NCBI RefSeq assembly: GCF_014640435.1
Contig: NZ_BMGY01000001.1
Location: 62,001 to 126,000 of the forward strand
Direction: 5' to 3'
Origin: Hymenobacter frigidus
Lineage (GTDB): Bacteria; Bacteroidota; Bacteroidia; Cytophagales; Hymenobacteraceae
Length of the DNA: 64,000 nucleotides
Both the position numbers and the translations under genes were made by a program. Shown here one piece after another: positions 35,942 to 46,668 of the stretch (positions are counted from its first letter, which is position 1; each line of letters starts with the position of its first letter). Below the pieces are notes generated by a model, which was not told the origin of the DNA, made no database searches, and saw nothing but the letters and a program-made list of their open reading frames with translations.

Positions 35942-36116
35942 TGGTTGCAGTGGGTAGCGGCGGGTTGGCGGGGTTGACCGCGTAAATCATCCGGGCCTGC
36001 TGGTTGAGCCGCACAGCCAGGGCCAGACGCTCGTGCGGGGTCAAGCTCCAGTAGTAGCGGCGCTGCTGCTCGTCGAGGTCGGCTTTGTAGCGGGATTTGA
36101 AAACAGGACGCATCAT
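35886..36116 (-). CDS. Small protein overlapping the nucleotidyltransferase gene, possible partner
   Basis: 76 residues, MRPVFKSRYKADLDEQQRRYY then SLTPHERLALAVRLNQQARMIY, a basic/acidic helical pattern. A short upstream ORF of this type (…TPEERL…) often precedes nucleotidyltransferase genes of this family. Its last 56 bp overlap the start of the nucleotidyltransferase gene in another frame, which suggests translational coupling. A toxin-antitoxin-like pair is an inference from arrangement only. Confidence 0.55.
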   Translation of the reverse strand: MMRPVFKSRYKADLDEQQRRYYWSLTPHERLALAVRLNQQARMIYAVNPANPPLPTATIDGGRVLKSAAPLPRRGR

Positions 36117-36174
36117 CGAGGGTACGCAGACTAAAAATGGGCCACGGCGCTGTGGTTAGGCGGCGGGCTTGCCG

Positions 36175-36741
36175 TTAACGCACCGTGAACACGGGCGTGC
36201 GGGCCGTATAAATTTCCCCGTTGGTGAGGCGGTAGCGCACCACAAACTGCTGGGGGCCGACCTGGCTGGGGGCTTGCCGCAGGCGGAGCACGGGAGCGTA
36301 GGGCATCTGATTGGGCGCGGGCTTGGGCGGTAGCGGCAGGCTGTTGCCCTGGTCGACCAGCAAGTCGTTGAGGGAAGCCCCAGCCGGATGAGCCGCGTCG
36401 TAGGCATAAGCTGACCGCACGACCAAGGAATCGAGGACTTCCTCCGACCCTTTGTAGCCAGCGTCGAGAGGTGAGCAAGCGTAGGCAGCGGGAAGCCAAC
36501 TGGAACGCGCCGGCTGCTGGCCGTAATACCGCGCCTGTAACTGGACTAATAGTTGAATATCGGTGGCCGCAGCCGATTCGCCAGCCGCAATGGCTCGCCC
36601 TTGCTGAGTGGCGTTGAAAATCAGGCCTTGGACATCGAAAAAGCTAGGCACCCCTTCACTACCGCATGAATTACAGCCCTCAATTGCCGCTCCAATTGGA
36701 GCAATAGCCAGCAACAAAAGCGCTCCAACTATTCTTTTCAT
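36175..36741 (-). CDS. Putative exported Cys-rich protein of unknown function
   Basis: 188 residues. A signal-peptide-like start (MKRIVGALLLLAIAPIGAAI) is followed by EGCNSCGSEG, where the first Cys could be lipidated. A helical stretch (GRAIAAGESAAATDIQLLVQ) and a beta-rich C-terminus (VLRLRQAPSQVGPQQFVVRY, GEIYTARTPVFTVR) follow. No family is assigned with confidence. Monocistronic; the gap to the small ORF contains nothing evident. Confidence 0.68.
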   Translation of the reverse strand: MKRIVGALLLLAIAPIGAAIEGCNSCGSEGVPSFFDVQGLIFNATQQGRAIAAGESAAATDIQLLVQLQARYYGQQPARSSWLPAAYACSPLDAGYKGSEEVLDSLVVRSAYAYDAAHPAGASLNDLLVDQGNSLPLPPKPAPNQMPYAPVLRLRQAPSQVGPQQFVVRYRLTNGEIYTARTPVFTVR

Positions 36742-36792
36742 GGAGCTAAATTACATTATTTTCAGGATATTGATAAGAAAGTACCCATGCCC

Positions 36793-38223
36793 CTACAGCC
36801 GGTCCCGCACCTGGCGCAGCACCCGTTCCACCTCGTTGCGCATGTCGCCGCTGTCCACCACGTGGTTGTTGTTTAGGAAGCTAAACGCCACCAGCCGGCC
36901 GCTTTTGGTGCGCAGGTAGCCGCACACGTTGAGGTTATTACTCAGGGTTCCGGTTTTGCCCCACACCCAGGGGCCGGCCGCGTCGTGGTAGCGCTTACGC
37001 AGGGTGCCTTGGCCGCCGCCGGCCGCCAGCAGGCTCAGCAGGCGGCGCTCGGGCACTTCCCGGTGCAGCTTGAGCAGCAGGCCCGTGAGGGTGCGCGGGG
37101 TGATGAGGTTCAGCCGCGACAGCCCGGAGCCATCGGCCCAATAAACCGGGTCGGGCAGGCCGGTAAGCAGGTTTTTGCGGACGTAGCGAATCACCCGCTC
37201 CGTGCTGAGCGAGTCGTGCCGGCCGATTTTGGTGCTGCACATGAGCAGCAGCTGCTCGGCCAGAAAATTGTCGCTCACGCGCAGCATGCGGCGGTAGAGC
37301 GAGTCGACGCGCAGCCCGTGGAGCGTGCGGACGGAATCCTGGCCGGGGCGCGGGCGCCACGCGGCGTTGCTGGTGGCCCGCCGCAGGGTGTCGCCCAGCA
37401 ACCGCAGCATCAGCCCGCGGCTGGTGATAAAGGGCGTTTCATCAACCCACTTTTTACCGGAGGGCAGCACGTAGAAGCGGTTTTCATTCGAAGTGCGCAG
37501 CACGTGCGTGTCCTTATCGAGGCCGGGCGTGAGCAAGCTGGGCGTAGCCGGCCCCACCAGCGGCGCGAAAAAACGCGGCAGCACCCGCACCCGGGCCGCC
37601 GGCACCAGCCCGGGGCGCACGGCCGCTACGCCCCCGGCGCGGGGCTTGGCCGGCATCGGCGCGGCCCCATAAAAGCGCACGGTGTGGCCGTAAATCGGGA
37701 AAGCGCCCCGCTCGGGCTGGAAGTAATAGCCGTAGTCGTCCCAGGTCCAGCTGGGGCCGAAAGGCGTAACGCAGGCAATGTCGCAGTAGGCCAGCTTCGG
37801 CTCGGGCCGGTTCAGCAAAAAGCTGTACGCTCGGCGGCTGGGCACGTCGCCGTGCAACAGCGTAGGGTCGCCGGTGCCCTGGAAAAACAGGGTATCGTTG
37901 CGGCTGAAGTAGCGCAGGCTGGGCAGCGAGTCGCCGAGCAGGTGCAGGCCGGCGTAGAAGCTAAACAACTTCATGGTGCTGGCCGGCGTGAAATACTTGG
38001 TTTCCTGGTAGCCAAACAGGTCCTCACCGGTAGCGGCATCGGCCAGGCTCAGGCCCACCTGGTGCTGGCGCAGCACGGCCGAGCTATCGAGCAAGCCCTG
38101 CAGCCAAGGCAGGCGCTGGCCCCCGGGCGGCGCGGCGGCCACGGGCGGTTTTTCCGGCGACTGGGCACACGCCGACAGTTGAGTGCCCAAGACGAGCAGC
38201 AGAAAATAGAAGGAACGTAGCAT
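36793..38223 (-). CDS. dacB: D-alanyl-D-alanine carboxypeptidase/endopeptidase, PBP4 (S13) type
   Basis: 476 residues from ATG 38223, giving a lipoprotein-type signal (MLRSFYFLLLVLGTQLSACA). It has the three active-site motifs: SxxK with the nucleophilic Ser in TPASTMKLFSF, SxN in VSDNFLAEQLL, and KTG in VWGKTGTLSNN. It trims or cleaves peptidoglycan cross-links at the periplasmic face. It is longer than many Bacteroidota relatives because of an inserted domain between the first two motifs, as usual for S13. It diverges from pyrG. Confidence 0.92.
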   Translation of the reverse strand: MLRSFYFLLLVLGTQLSACAQSPEKPPVAAAPPGGQRLPWLQGLLDSSAVLRQHQVGLSLADAATGEDLFGYQETKYFTPASTMKLFSFYAGLHLLGDSLPSLRYFSRNDTLFFQGTGDPTLLHGDVPSRRAYSFLLNRPEPKLAYCDIACVTPFGPSWTWDDYGYYFQPERGAFPIYGHTVRFYGAAPMPAKPRAGGVAAVRPGLVPAARVRVLPRFFAPLVGPATPSLLTPGLDKDTHVLRTSNENRFYVLPSGKKWVDETPFITSRGLMLRLLGDTLRRATSNAAWRPRPGQDSVRTLHGLRVDSLYRRMLRVSDNFLAEQLLLMCSTKIGRHDSLSTERVIRYVRKNLLTGLPDPVYWADGSGLSRLNLITPRTLTGLLLKLHREVPERRLLSLLAAGGGQGTLRKRYHDAAGPWVWGKTGTLSNNLNVCGYLRTKSGRLVAFSFLNNNHVVDSGDMRNEVERVLRQVRDRL

Positions 38224-38247
38224 TGGTCGCAACTTACGCAGCATTAG

Positions 38248-39996
<1,749 letters not shown>

Positions 39997-40019
39997 GACG
40001 CTGCTCTTACATCTTAAAA

Positions 40020-40133
40020 AAGAACGTCATGCCGAGCGCAGTCGAAGCATCTTTACCGCGATACTAAACCCGATTGATAGGATTAGTTGCGCGGCAGAAA
40101 TGCTTCGACTGCGCTCGGCATAACGTTCTTTTT
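40020..40133. repeat. Family B long-hairpin repeat B8
   Basis: Arms starting AAGAACGTCATGCCGAGCGC pair over 35 bases; the loop (ATACTAAACCCGATTGATAGG) is close to that of B6. It occupies most of the pyrG-yidC gap and stops 28 bp before the yidC -7 element. Confidence 0.86.
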
Positions 40134-40160
40134 ACATTCCTCATTAAACACAGCGCAACG

Positions 40161-40168
40161 TACCTTTG
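40161..40168 (+). promoter_or_regulatory. -7 element TACCTTTG of yidC
   Basis: Exact TAnnTTTG, 23 bases before ATG 40192, a normal leader length. No TTG is seen at the expected -33 distance. Confidence 0.6.
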
Positions 40169-40191
40169 CCCCTTCGCAACTTAAAATAGTA

Positions 40192-41976
40192 ATGGATAGA
40201 AATCAAGCAACCGGCCTGTTCCTCATCTCGGCCTTGCTCCTCGTGTACCTGTTCTTCTTCAGCCCGAAGACGGACGAAAAAGCCACCGGCAAAACCCCGG
40301 CCGCTACCACTGCCGCCACCAAGGCCCCGGCTGTTGCCCCCGCTACGGTAGCCGCCCTGGCCCCGGAAACGGTCCTCGACACTACCGCCGGCGCGGCGCA
40401 GGACCTGCACCTGACCAACGACAACCTCGACATCACGTTCTCGACCCGCGGCGGCCGCGTCACGGCCGTGCGGATGAAAAAGTACAAGACGTTCTTCGGC
40501 CAGCCGCTCGACTTGTTCGACGCCAAAAGCGCCCGGATGGACACCAAGTTCCGCACCGTAGACGGCAAAACCATCAGGTTTTCGGACCTGAACTTTCAGT
40601 CCGCGCCCTCGCAGGACGGCAGCACCTCGAAGCTGACCTTCACGGCTCCCGTAGCCGGCGGCAGCATCGTGCAAACCTACACGCTGCCCGCCAACAGCTT
40701 CGAGCTGAAGTACGACCTGCGCCTGAACGGCCTGGAGCGCACCGTGGCCCAGGAGCCGCTCACGTTCACCTTTATCGACCAGGTGCGCCAGACCGAGCAG
40801 GACCTGCAGCAGAACCGCACCCACACCACCATCAACCACTACTTGGCCGCTGGCGGGGTCGAGCTGGCCGAAGCCAGTGAAAAGCCCGAGGAAATTAAGG
40901 CGGCCGGCCCGGTGAAGTGGGCGGCCCACAAGCATAACTTCTTCGTGGCCGGCCTCATCGCCGACCAAAAGCCCTTCGCGGGTGGCGCGTTCAACTCGAA
41001 CGTGAACCTGGCCGATTCCACCACCATCAAAACGCTGAGCACCACGCTCACATTGCCGGTAGCCGAGGTGACGCAGGGCCGGGGCCAGTACCGTTTCTTC
41101 TTCGGCCCCAACTCGTTCAACCTGCTCAAGACCGTGACGCCGGAGTTCGACCGCAACGTGGTCCTGGGCTGGGGCCTGTTTCGGTGGGTGAACAGCTTTG
41201 TGGTACTGCCGGTGTTCCACTTCCTGGAGCAGTACATCAGCTCATACGGCCTGATTATCGCACTGCTGGTGCTGTTAATCAAGCTGGTAACCTGGCCACT
41301 CACCTACAAAACCTACGAGAGCCAGGCCCGCATGAAAGTGCTGAAGCCTGAGATTGACGAGCTGAAAGCCAAATACGGCGACGACAACGCCAAGGTGCAG
41401 CAGGAAACCCAGAAGCTCTACTCCACCTTCGGAGTGAGCATGCTGAGTGGCTGCGTGCCCACGCTGCTAACCATACCCATCCTGTTCGCGATGTTCCAGT
41501 TCTTCCCGAACGCCATCGAGCTGCGCCAGCAAAGCTTTTTGTGGGCCAAGGACTTGAGCAGCTACGACGTATTCGTGAAGCTGCCCTTCTACGTGAAATG
41601 GTACGGCGACCACGTTTCGATGTTCACGCTGATGATGACGGCCTCTACCTTGCTCATGACTTGGCAGAGCAACCAGACCAACACGGCCATGCAGGGCCCG
41701 ATGAAGACGTACAGCTACCTGATGCCCATCATCTTCCTGTTCGTACTGAACAGCTTTGCGGCCGGCCTCACCTGGTACTACTTCGTGTCGAACGTCCTCA
41801 CTTTCGGCCAGCAAGCCCTCATCAAGGCGTTTGTGGACGACACGAAAATCCGCGCCCAGCTCGACGCCAACAAAATCAAGAACAAGGACAAGAAGCCCGG
41901 CGGCATCCAGGGCCGCATCGCTGAAGCCATGAAAGCCGCGCAGGAGCGCGAGGCTCAGGCCAAGCGCAAGTCGTAG
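40192..41976 (+). CDS. yidC: Membrane protein insertase YidC
   Basis: 594 residues from ATG 40192. An N-terminal membrane anchor (QATGLFLISALLLVYLFFF) is followed by the Bacteroidota periplasmic beta domain (about 60-330) and the conserved core with five helices: FHFLEQYISSYGLIIALLVLLIK, KPEIDELKAKYGDDNAK, CVPTLLTIPILFAMFQFFP, NAIELRQQSFLWAKDLSSYD, and MPIIFLFVLNSFAAGLTWYYF. It ends in a basic tail. It inserts inner-membrane proteins with or without Sec. The transcript likely ends at the hairpin 42026-42077. Confidence 0.95.
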   Translation: MDRNQATGLFLISALLLVYLFFFSPKTDEKATGKTPAATTAATKAPAVAPATVAALAPETVLDTTAGAAQDLHLTNDNLDITFSTRGGRVTAVRMKKYKTFFGQPLDLFDAKSARMDTKFRTVDGKTIRFSDLNFQSAPSQDGSTSKLTFTAPVAGGSIVQTYTLPANSFELKYDLRLNGLERTVAQEPLTFTFIDQVRQTEQDLQQNRTHTTINHYLAAGGVELAEASEKPEEIKAAGPVKWAAHKHNFFVAGLIADQKPFAGGAFNSNVNLADSTTIKTLSTTLTLPVAEVTQGRGQYRFFFGPNSFNLLKTVTPEFDRNVVLGWGLFRWVNSFVVLPVFHFLEQYISSYGLIIALLVLLIKLVTWPLTYKTYESQARMKVLKPEIDELKAKYGDDNAKVQQETQKLYSTFGVSMLSGCVPTLLTIPILFAMFQFFPNAIELRQQSFLWAKDLSSYDVFVKLPFYVKWYGDHVSMFTLMMTASTLLMTWQSNQTNTAMQGPMKTYSYLMPIIFLFVLNSFAAGLTWYYFVSNVLTFGQQALIKAFVDDTKIRAQLDANKIKNKDKKPGGIQGRIAEAMKAAQEREAQAKRKS

Positions 41977-42025
41977 AATCATCATCTTCGCCGCTGTCAT
42001 CCTGAGCACAGCATAGGACGACAGC

Positions 42026-42077
42026 GAAAACCGGCAGAATGAAACCGTAGGCACGGTTTTCGTTCTGCCGGTTTTTT
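42026..42077 (+). terminator. Nested hairpin terminator after yidC
   Basis: Outer arms AAAACCGGCAGAA / TTCTGCCGGTTTT enclose a second hairpin (AAACCGT / ACGGTTT), followed by a T-run. Just upstream, 41991-42025, is a decayed family B-like sequence (GTCATCCTGAGC). Confidence 0.8.
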
Positions 42078-42133
42078 GTTTGCCTACTTGCATGGCCACA
42101 TCCCGCCGTGTTCACCGTTTAGCTTGCTCCACC

Positions 42134-42688
42134 ATGCGCTATTTCGCCGCTTTTTTACTTCTGCTCGCCTTTGGTTTCGCGCTGCCCGCCTGCGCCCAGA
42201 ATCCTAAAAAGACCACGACCCAGAAGGTAAAAATCAAGAAAATCCCTAAAAAGACCGTGGCAGCGAAAGCCCCGGTTACGGCCAAAAGCGAAGCCGCGCC
42301 GGTGCTCACCTTCGAGCGTACGCCCTGCTTTGGCACCTGCCCGGCTTACACCATGCAGCTATTCGCCGATGGCCGCGTGGCCTACGAAGGCCGCCGCGGC
42401 GTACCCATGTTGGGCACCAAAGAGTTGAAACTTCCCGCCTCAGCCGTAGCCGACCTGCTGCGCCAGGCCAAAGAAGCGCGCTTCGAGCAGTTCCAGGACC
42501 GGTATTCACAAAACACCACCGACCTGCCCAGCACCATCATCGCCGTGCGCCAGCCCAACGGCCAGCTCAAAACCGTGGTACTGGAAGAAGGTGCGCCCGA
42601 AAACGTGCGGCAGCTGTTCACCTACATCAGCAACCAGCTGGATACCCTGGCCAAACTGAGCACAGCCGTTCCCAGCGCCGACCGGTAG
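42134..42688 (+). CDS. DUF6438 domain exported protein
   Basis: 184 residues from ATG 42134; the signal (RYFAAFLLLLAFGFALPAC) suggests a lipoprotein or exported protein. A Lys/Thr-rich linker (about 23-55) leads to the domain with hallmark FERTPCFGTCPAYTMQLFADG, a Cys-x-x-x-Cys pair next to Tyr, and RQPNGQLKTVVLEE. This matches DUF6438, of unknown function. It is convergent with the substrate-binding protein gene 37 bp away. Confidence 0.85.
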   Translation: MRYFAAFLLLLAFGFALPACAQNPKKTTTQKVKIKKIPKKTVAAKAPVTAKSEAAPVLTFERTPCFGTCPAYTMQLFADGRVAYEGRRGVPMLGTKELKLPASAVADLLRQAKEARFEQFQDRYSQNTTDLPSTIIAVRQPNGQLKTVVLEEGAPENVRQLFTYISNQLDTLAKLSTAVPSADR

Positions 42689-42725
42689 CTTCACCGGTGC
42701 CTTTCCACCGGAGATGCTCGGGTGG

Positions 42726-44420
42726 CTACTCTTTGCGCACCCGCTCCAGCAGCAGCTGGTTCATGGGGTTGGGCGTGAGGCCACGCACGTTGTTCTGCGT
42801 GAGGCGCACCACTTCGTCGTAATACAGGCTAATAACGGGCGATTCTTCCACCACAATCCGGTCCATGGCCTGGTAGAGAGCCGTGCGCTTGGCCACGTCC
42901 TGGGTACGCCGGGCTTCGTCGTACAGCTTATCGTAAGCGGCGTTTTTGAAGTGCGTTTTGTCGGGGCCGGCGGGGCTGAAATTGGGGCTGTAGAACAGGG
43001 CCAGGTAGTTCTCGGCGTCGGGGTAGTCGCCCAGCCAGCTTTTGGCGAAGAAGGCCACCCGGCCGTTGTCCACCAAATCCTGCTGCGCCGCCGATTGGTT
43101 GATGTCAATCTGGACCTGCGCGCCCACATCGGCCCATTGCTTTTGCAAATACTCACCTATCTCCTTGCGCTCCAGCACGGTGCTCAGGCGCAGGCGCAGC
43201 GGATGCTGCGGGCCGTAGCCGGCGGCGCGCAGCAGCTGGCGGGCCTTCTGGGGCTGGTAGGTGTAGCCGGGCACTTCTTTTTCAGAGAATGAGGGCAGGG
43301 CCGTGGGCACGAAGCCTGACGTGCCGGCGTGGCCTACGCGGTTGAGCAGGTAGGTCAGCATTTCGGGCTTGTTGAGGGCGTAATTCAGGGCCTGGCGCAC
43401 GCGCTTGTCGCGCAGGGCCCGACCCTGAATGGCCTGCTCGCCCGTCAGGTTGGCTGAATCGAGTTGAAAGCCCAGATACTCGGTGTTCAGATACGGCGCT
43501 TTCTGCACGGTGAATTTGCCCTTGAAATCGTCCCGAATCGTGCCATCGGGATGCATAATCAGGTCGCGCGAGCCGGCCCGGATGCCCGAGAGGAAATCCA
43601 GCTTACCCTGCATGAAGGTCAGAAACTCGGTTTTGCGGTCGGGCAGGAAGCTCACGGCCACGGCATCGAGGTAGGGCAATTTATTTCCCTGCCGGTCAGT
43701 GCGCCAGTACCCAGGGTTGCGCTCATAAAGTAGCACGTTGCCCTCGTCCCAAAGCTTGAACTGAAACGGCCCGGTGCCCACCGGATGCTCCCGAAAGTCC
43801 TTACCGTACTTCGCTACCGCCTCGTGGGGCACCACGTAGGCATACGGCATGGTGAGGATGCCCAGAAATGGAATGAACGGCTCCTTCAGGTGAATGCGTA
43901 GCGTGGAGTCATTCACGGCCACAAAAGCGGTGTCGCTGGGGTTGCCATCGGGCTTTTCCAACACCTTGCCCCGAAAAATCCAGCCGCCCGAACTGGCCGT
44001 GGCCGCGTCCAGAATGCGCCGGAAGGAATACACGAAATCGGCCGCCGTGACGGCGCGGCCCTTGCCCCCGGCAAACACGTCGCTGTCGTGAAACCGCACG
44101 CCCGGCCGCAGCACAAAGGTGTAGAGCCGCCCATCGGGCGAAATGCTGTAGCGCCGAGCCAGCGCGGGCACCGGCAGCAGGGTCGAATCCAGCTCCATCA
44201 GCCCATTGAACAGCTGCGATACCGCCCAGGAGTTGGCCTGGTTGCGGGCAAAAGCGGGGTCGAGCGAGGACAGGGCCTCGGGCTGGTTGTAGCGGAACAC
44301 GCGGCGCTCATCGGCGGCCGGGCGGGCGGCATCGTGGCAGCCGGCCAGCAGCAGCAACGCGGCCAGGGACGCGGCCGGCCGTGCCAACGCAGCGGCCCAA
44401 CGAGCCAAAAAAGCGGACAT
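42726..44420 (-). CDS. ABC-type oligopeptide substrate-binding lipoprotein (SBP_bac_5 family)
   Basis: 564 residues, with lipobox LLLLAGC at residues about 22-28. The family 5 fold is clear from SSLDPAFARNQANSWAVSQLF, YTFVLRPGVRFHDSDVF, DFVYSFRRILDA, GTGPFQFKLW, RQALNYALNKPEML and NYLALFYSPNFSPAG. It binds peptides or similar ligands for import. No permease or ATPase gene is adjacent, so the transporter partners lie elsewhere. Confidence 0.92.
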   Translation of the reverse strand: MSAFLARWAAALARPAASLAALLLLAGCHDAARPAADERRVFRYNQPEALSSLDPAFARNQANSWAVSQLFNGLMELDSTLLPVPALARRYSISPDGRLYTFVLRPGVRFHDSDVFAGGKGRAVTAADFVYSFRRILDAATASSGGWIFRGKVLEKPDGNPSDTAFVAVNDSTLRIHLKEPFIPFLGILTMPYAYVVPHEAVAKYGKDFREHPVGTGPFQFKLWDEGNVLLYERNPGYWRTDRQGNKLPYLDAVAVSFLPDRKTEFLTFMQGKLDFLSGIRAGSRDLIMHPDGTIRDDFKGKFTVQKAPYLNTEYLGFQLDSANLTGEQAIQGRALRDKRVRQALNYALNKPEMLTYLLNRVGHAGTSGFVPTALPSFSEKEVPGYTYQPQKARQLLRAAGYGPQHPLRLRLSTVLERKEIGEYLQKQWADVGAQVQIDINQSAAQQDLVDNGRVAFFAKSWLGDYPDAENYLALFYSPNFSPAGPDKTHFKNAAYDKLYDEARRTQDVAKRTALYQAMDRIVVEESPVISLYYDEVVRLTQNNVRGLTPNPMNQLLLERVRKE

Positions 44421-44438
44421 ACGAACAGGGAAAGAATG

Positions 44439-44446
44439 TATCTTTG
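44439..44446 (+). promoter_or_regulatory. -7 element TATCTTTG upstream of parA
   Basis: Exact TAnnTTTG on the plus strand, 134 bases before ATG 44581 in the divergent gap. It may drive the parA operon. The rest of this 160-bp gap shows no other element. Confidence 0.4.
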
Positions 44447-44580
44447 TGCAATGCTACGGCAAAAGTATTTGCTTAGCGTGGCTGATTGATGATTGTTGAT
44501 GGCCGGTGGCTGCTCGTTTGATGAGCGGCAGCGCCCGGCCTTTAGCAGTCCGCCAGTCAATAATCAACACTGAAAGACTC

Positions 44581-45390
44581 ATGGGAAAAATCATCGCGGT
44601 AGCCAATCAAAAAGGCGGGGTGGGCAAAACCACTACCTCCATCAACCTCGCGGCATCCCTGGCCGCCCTGGACTACCGGACCCTGCTCGTCGATGCCGAC
44701 CCTCAGGCCAACGCCACGTCCGGCGTGGGCTACGACCCTAAGGACATCCAGAACAGCATCTACGAGTGCATGGTGGACGGCATCAACGCCCAGGACATCA
44801 TCCTGCCCACCAACATCCTGCCCCACCTCGACCTCATGCCCTCCCACATCGACCTGGTGGGCGCCGAAGTGGAGATGATAAACCTGCCCAACCGCGAAGA
44901 GAAAATGAAGGAGGCCCTGCGCCCCCTCGCCGAGCAGTACGACTTCATCATCATCGACTGCTCGCCCTCGCTGGGCCTCATCACGGTCAACGCCCTCACG
45001 GCAGCGCACTCGGTCATCATCCCGGTGCAGTGCGAATATTTCGCCCTTGAAGGCCTGGGTAAGCTGCTGAATACCATCAAAATCATCCAGAGCCGCCTCA
45101 ACACCGAGCTGGAAATCGAAGGCATCCTGCTCACGATGTACGACGTGCGCCTGCGCCTCTCGAACCAGGTGGTGGAAGAAGTACGCATGCACTTCCAGCA
45201 GCTGGCCTTTGATACCATCATCCCGCGCAACGTGAAGCTGAGCGAGTCGCCCAGCTTCGGCATTCCCGTCATTCTGCACGACGCCGAGAGCAAAGGCTCC
45301 ATCAGCTACCTCAACCTGGCCCGTGAGATTGTGGAGAAAAACAGCGTGGAGGCCCGGCCCGAGGAAACGGCGGAGGACGAGCGGATTTAG
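44581..45390 (+). CDS. parA: Chromosome partitioning ATPase ParA (Soj)
   Basis: 269 residues from ATG 44581. The deviant Walker A is KGGVGKTTTSINLAASLA, Walker A' is LLVDADPQAN, and Walker B is IIDCSPSLG. It is a chromosomal-type ParA, with no N-terminal DNA-binding domain. Together with ParB it segregates origin regions along the nucleoid. It is the first gene of a same-strand group with parB, DUF5683, dapB and lepB; a hairpin terminator and separate parB promoter lie between parA and parB. Confidence 0.96.
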   Translation: MGKIIAVANQKGGVGKTTTSINLAASLAALDYRTLLVDADPQANATSGVGYDPKDIQNSIYECMVDGINAQDIILPTNILPHLDLMPSHIDLVGAEVEMINLPNREEKMKEALRPLAEQYDFIIIDCSPSLGLITVNALTAAHSVIIPVQCEYFALEGLGKLLNTIKIIQSRLNTELEIEGILLTMYDVRLRLSNQVVEEVRMHFQQLAFDTIIPRNVKLSESPSFGIPVILHDAESKGSISYLNLAREIVEKNSVEARPEETAEDERI

Positions 45391-45406
45391 GGCCTGCTTA
45401 AAAGGC

Positions 45407-45447
45407 AAAAGGGAGAACGTCGTGCTGAGCATGACGTTCTCCCTTTT
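45407..45447 (+). terminator. Terminator after parA, derived from a family B-like palindrome
   Basis: AAAGGGAGAACGTC / GACGTTCTCCCTTTTT arms enclose GTGCTGAGCAT, which is the family B core (GTCATGCTGAGC). The stem plus T-run make a good terminator, located 17 bp after the parA stop. Confidence 0.75.
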
Positions 45448-45495
45448 TGTTTATCCACCTTTTTGCGTCTTTCTTACCTACCCAAATTTCGCGGC

Positions 45496-45525
45496 TTGCC
45501 CTTCGGCCAACAATCCGTAATTTTG
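45496..45525 (+). promoter_or_regulatory. parB promoter (TTG, 19-bp spacer, TAATTTTG)
   Basis: TTG at 45496-45498 and an exact -7 match TAATTTTG at 45518-45525, spacer 19 bp. It ends nine bases before ATG 45535, so that ATG, not the ATG at 45571, is the favoured parB start and its leader would be very short. Confidence 0.62.
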
Positions 45526-45534
45526 AAGTTGCGT

Positions 45535-46557
45535 ATGCGCCGACCTTTCGGCCCGCAGGACCTTGCCGAGATGACTCCAGAGAAGAACGACGAGAAAAAC
45601 ACGCTGCCCACCCCGTCCCAACTCGTGCCCAAGCGCAAGATTGGCGGCCTGGGCCGGGGCCTGAACGCCCTGATTGAAGGCAGCTACGAGAAAAAGGGCG
45701 ACCGCCCCGGTCCCGGCGACCGGCTGCTGGCGCACCCCGTCAATTCGGTGGGCTTTATCTCGGTCGAGCACATCGAGGCCAACCCCTACCAGCCCCGCAC
45801 CCACTTCGACAAAGAAGCCCTGCAGGAACTGGCCGACAGCATCAAAATCCAGGGCATCATCCAGCCTGTGACGCTACGCCAGCTCGGCACCAACGCGTAC
45901 CAGCTGATTTCGGGCGAGCGCCGCTTGCAGGCCTCCAAACTGGCGGGCCTGGAAACGATTCCGGCCTACATCCGCAAGGCCGACGACCAGCAAATGCTGG
46001 AAATGGCCCTGATTGAAAACATTCAGCGTGAAAATCTGAATGCCATCGAAATTGCCCTCAGCTACCAGCGCTTGCTGAGCGAGTGCAACCTGCGCCAGGA
46101 AGAACTGGGCGACCGGGTGGGCAAAAACCGCTCGACCGTCACCAACTACCTGCGCCTGCTCAAGTTGCCGCCCGATGTCCAGATTGGCCTGCGCGACGCC
46201 GAAATCAGCATGGGCCACGCTCGCGCCCTCATCGGCCTCGACGACCCCAAGCTGCAAGTGGACCTCTACCGCAAGATTGTGGCCGAAGAACTCTCCGTGC
46301 GTCGCGTGGAAGAATTGGTGCGCGGCGGCTACGGCCGCAACGCCGACGATAAGGGCAACACCGAGAAAAACAGCACCGCCCCAACTCCCTCGGCGGTGCC
46401 GGTGGCCGAGCTGCGCCGCGCCGAGCGCCACCTCACCGACCGGTTTGGCTCGCGCGTGCAGGTGCGGCCCACCCCCAAGGGCAACGGCGAAATCAAAATC
46501 GCCTTCGATTCGGTGGAGGACATGCAGCGCATTCTGCACATTCTGCAGCCGTCGTAG
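45535..46557 (+). CDS. parB: Chromosome partitioning protein ParB
   Basis: 340 residues from ATG 45535 (a later ATG at 45571 would give 328). Typical ParB architecture: KIGGLGRGLNALI, the CTP-binding N-domain with NPYQPRTHFD, QELADSIKIQGIIQP and SGERRLQASKLAGL, a helix-turn-helix (LGDRVGKNRSTVTNYLRLLKL), and a C-terminal dimer domain (LTDRFGSRVQVRP, IKIAFDSVEDMQRIL). It loads on parS and slides as a clamp. The preceding promoter lets it be expressed separately from parA. Confidence 0.95.
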   Translation: MRRPFGPQDLAEMTPEKNDEKNTLPTPSQLVPKRKIGGLGRGLNALIEGSYEKKGDRPGPGDRLLAHPVNSVGFISVEHIEANPYQPRTHFDKEALQELADSIKIQGIIQPVTLRQLGTNAYQLISGERRLQASKLAGLETIPAYIRKADDQQMLEMALIENIQRENLNAIEIALSYQRLLSECNLRQEELGDRVGKNRSTVTNYLRLLKLPPDVQIGLRDAEISMGHARALIGLDDPKLQVDLYRKIVAEELSVRRVEELVRGGYGRNADDKGNTEKNSTAPTPSAVPVAELRRAERHLTDRFGSRVQVRPTPKGNGEIKIAFDSVEDMQRILHILQPS

Positions 46558-46668
46558 CGTGGCCGATACCAGGCTTCAGCGCTCGTTGCAGTTTATTTCA
46601 AATTTCAGTTTTGAAATGTAGCCGTAGCAATGTGCTAAAGCCCGGCATTCCCCGTTAGCAGATTTGCT

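Noticed and set aside
36985..38220. 411-codon plus-strand frame over dacB
   Set aside because: Antisense shadow; dacB has all three active-site motifs.
46659..46666. CAGATTTG before the DUF5683 gene as a -7 element
   Set aside because: Only two bases from the start codon and a mismatch from consensus; the gene is likely read from the parB promoter.
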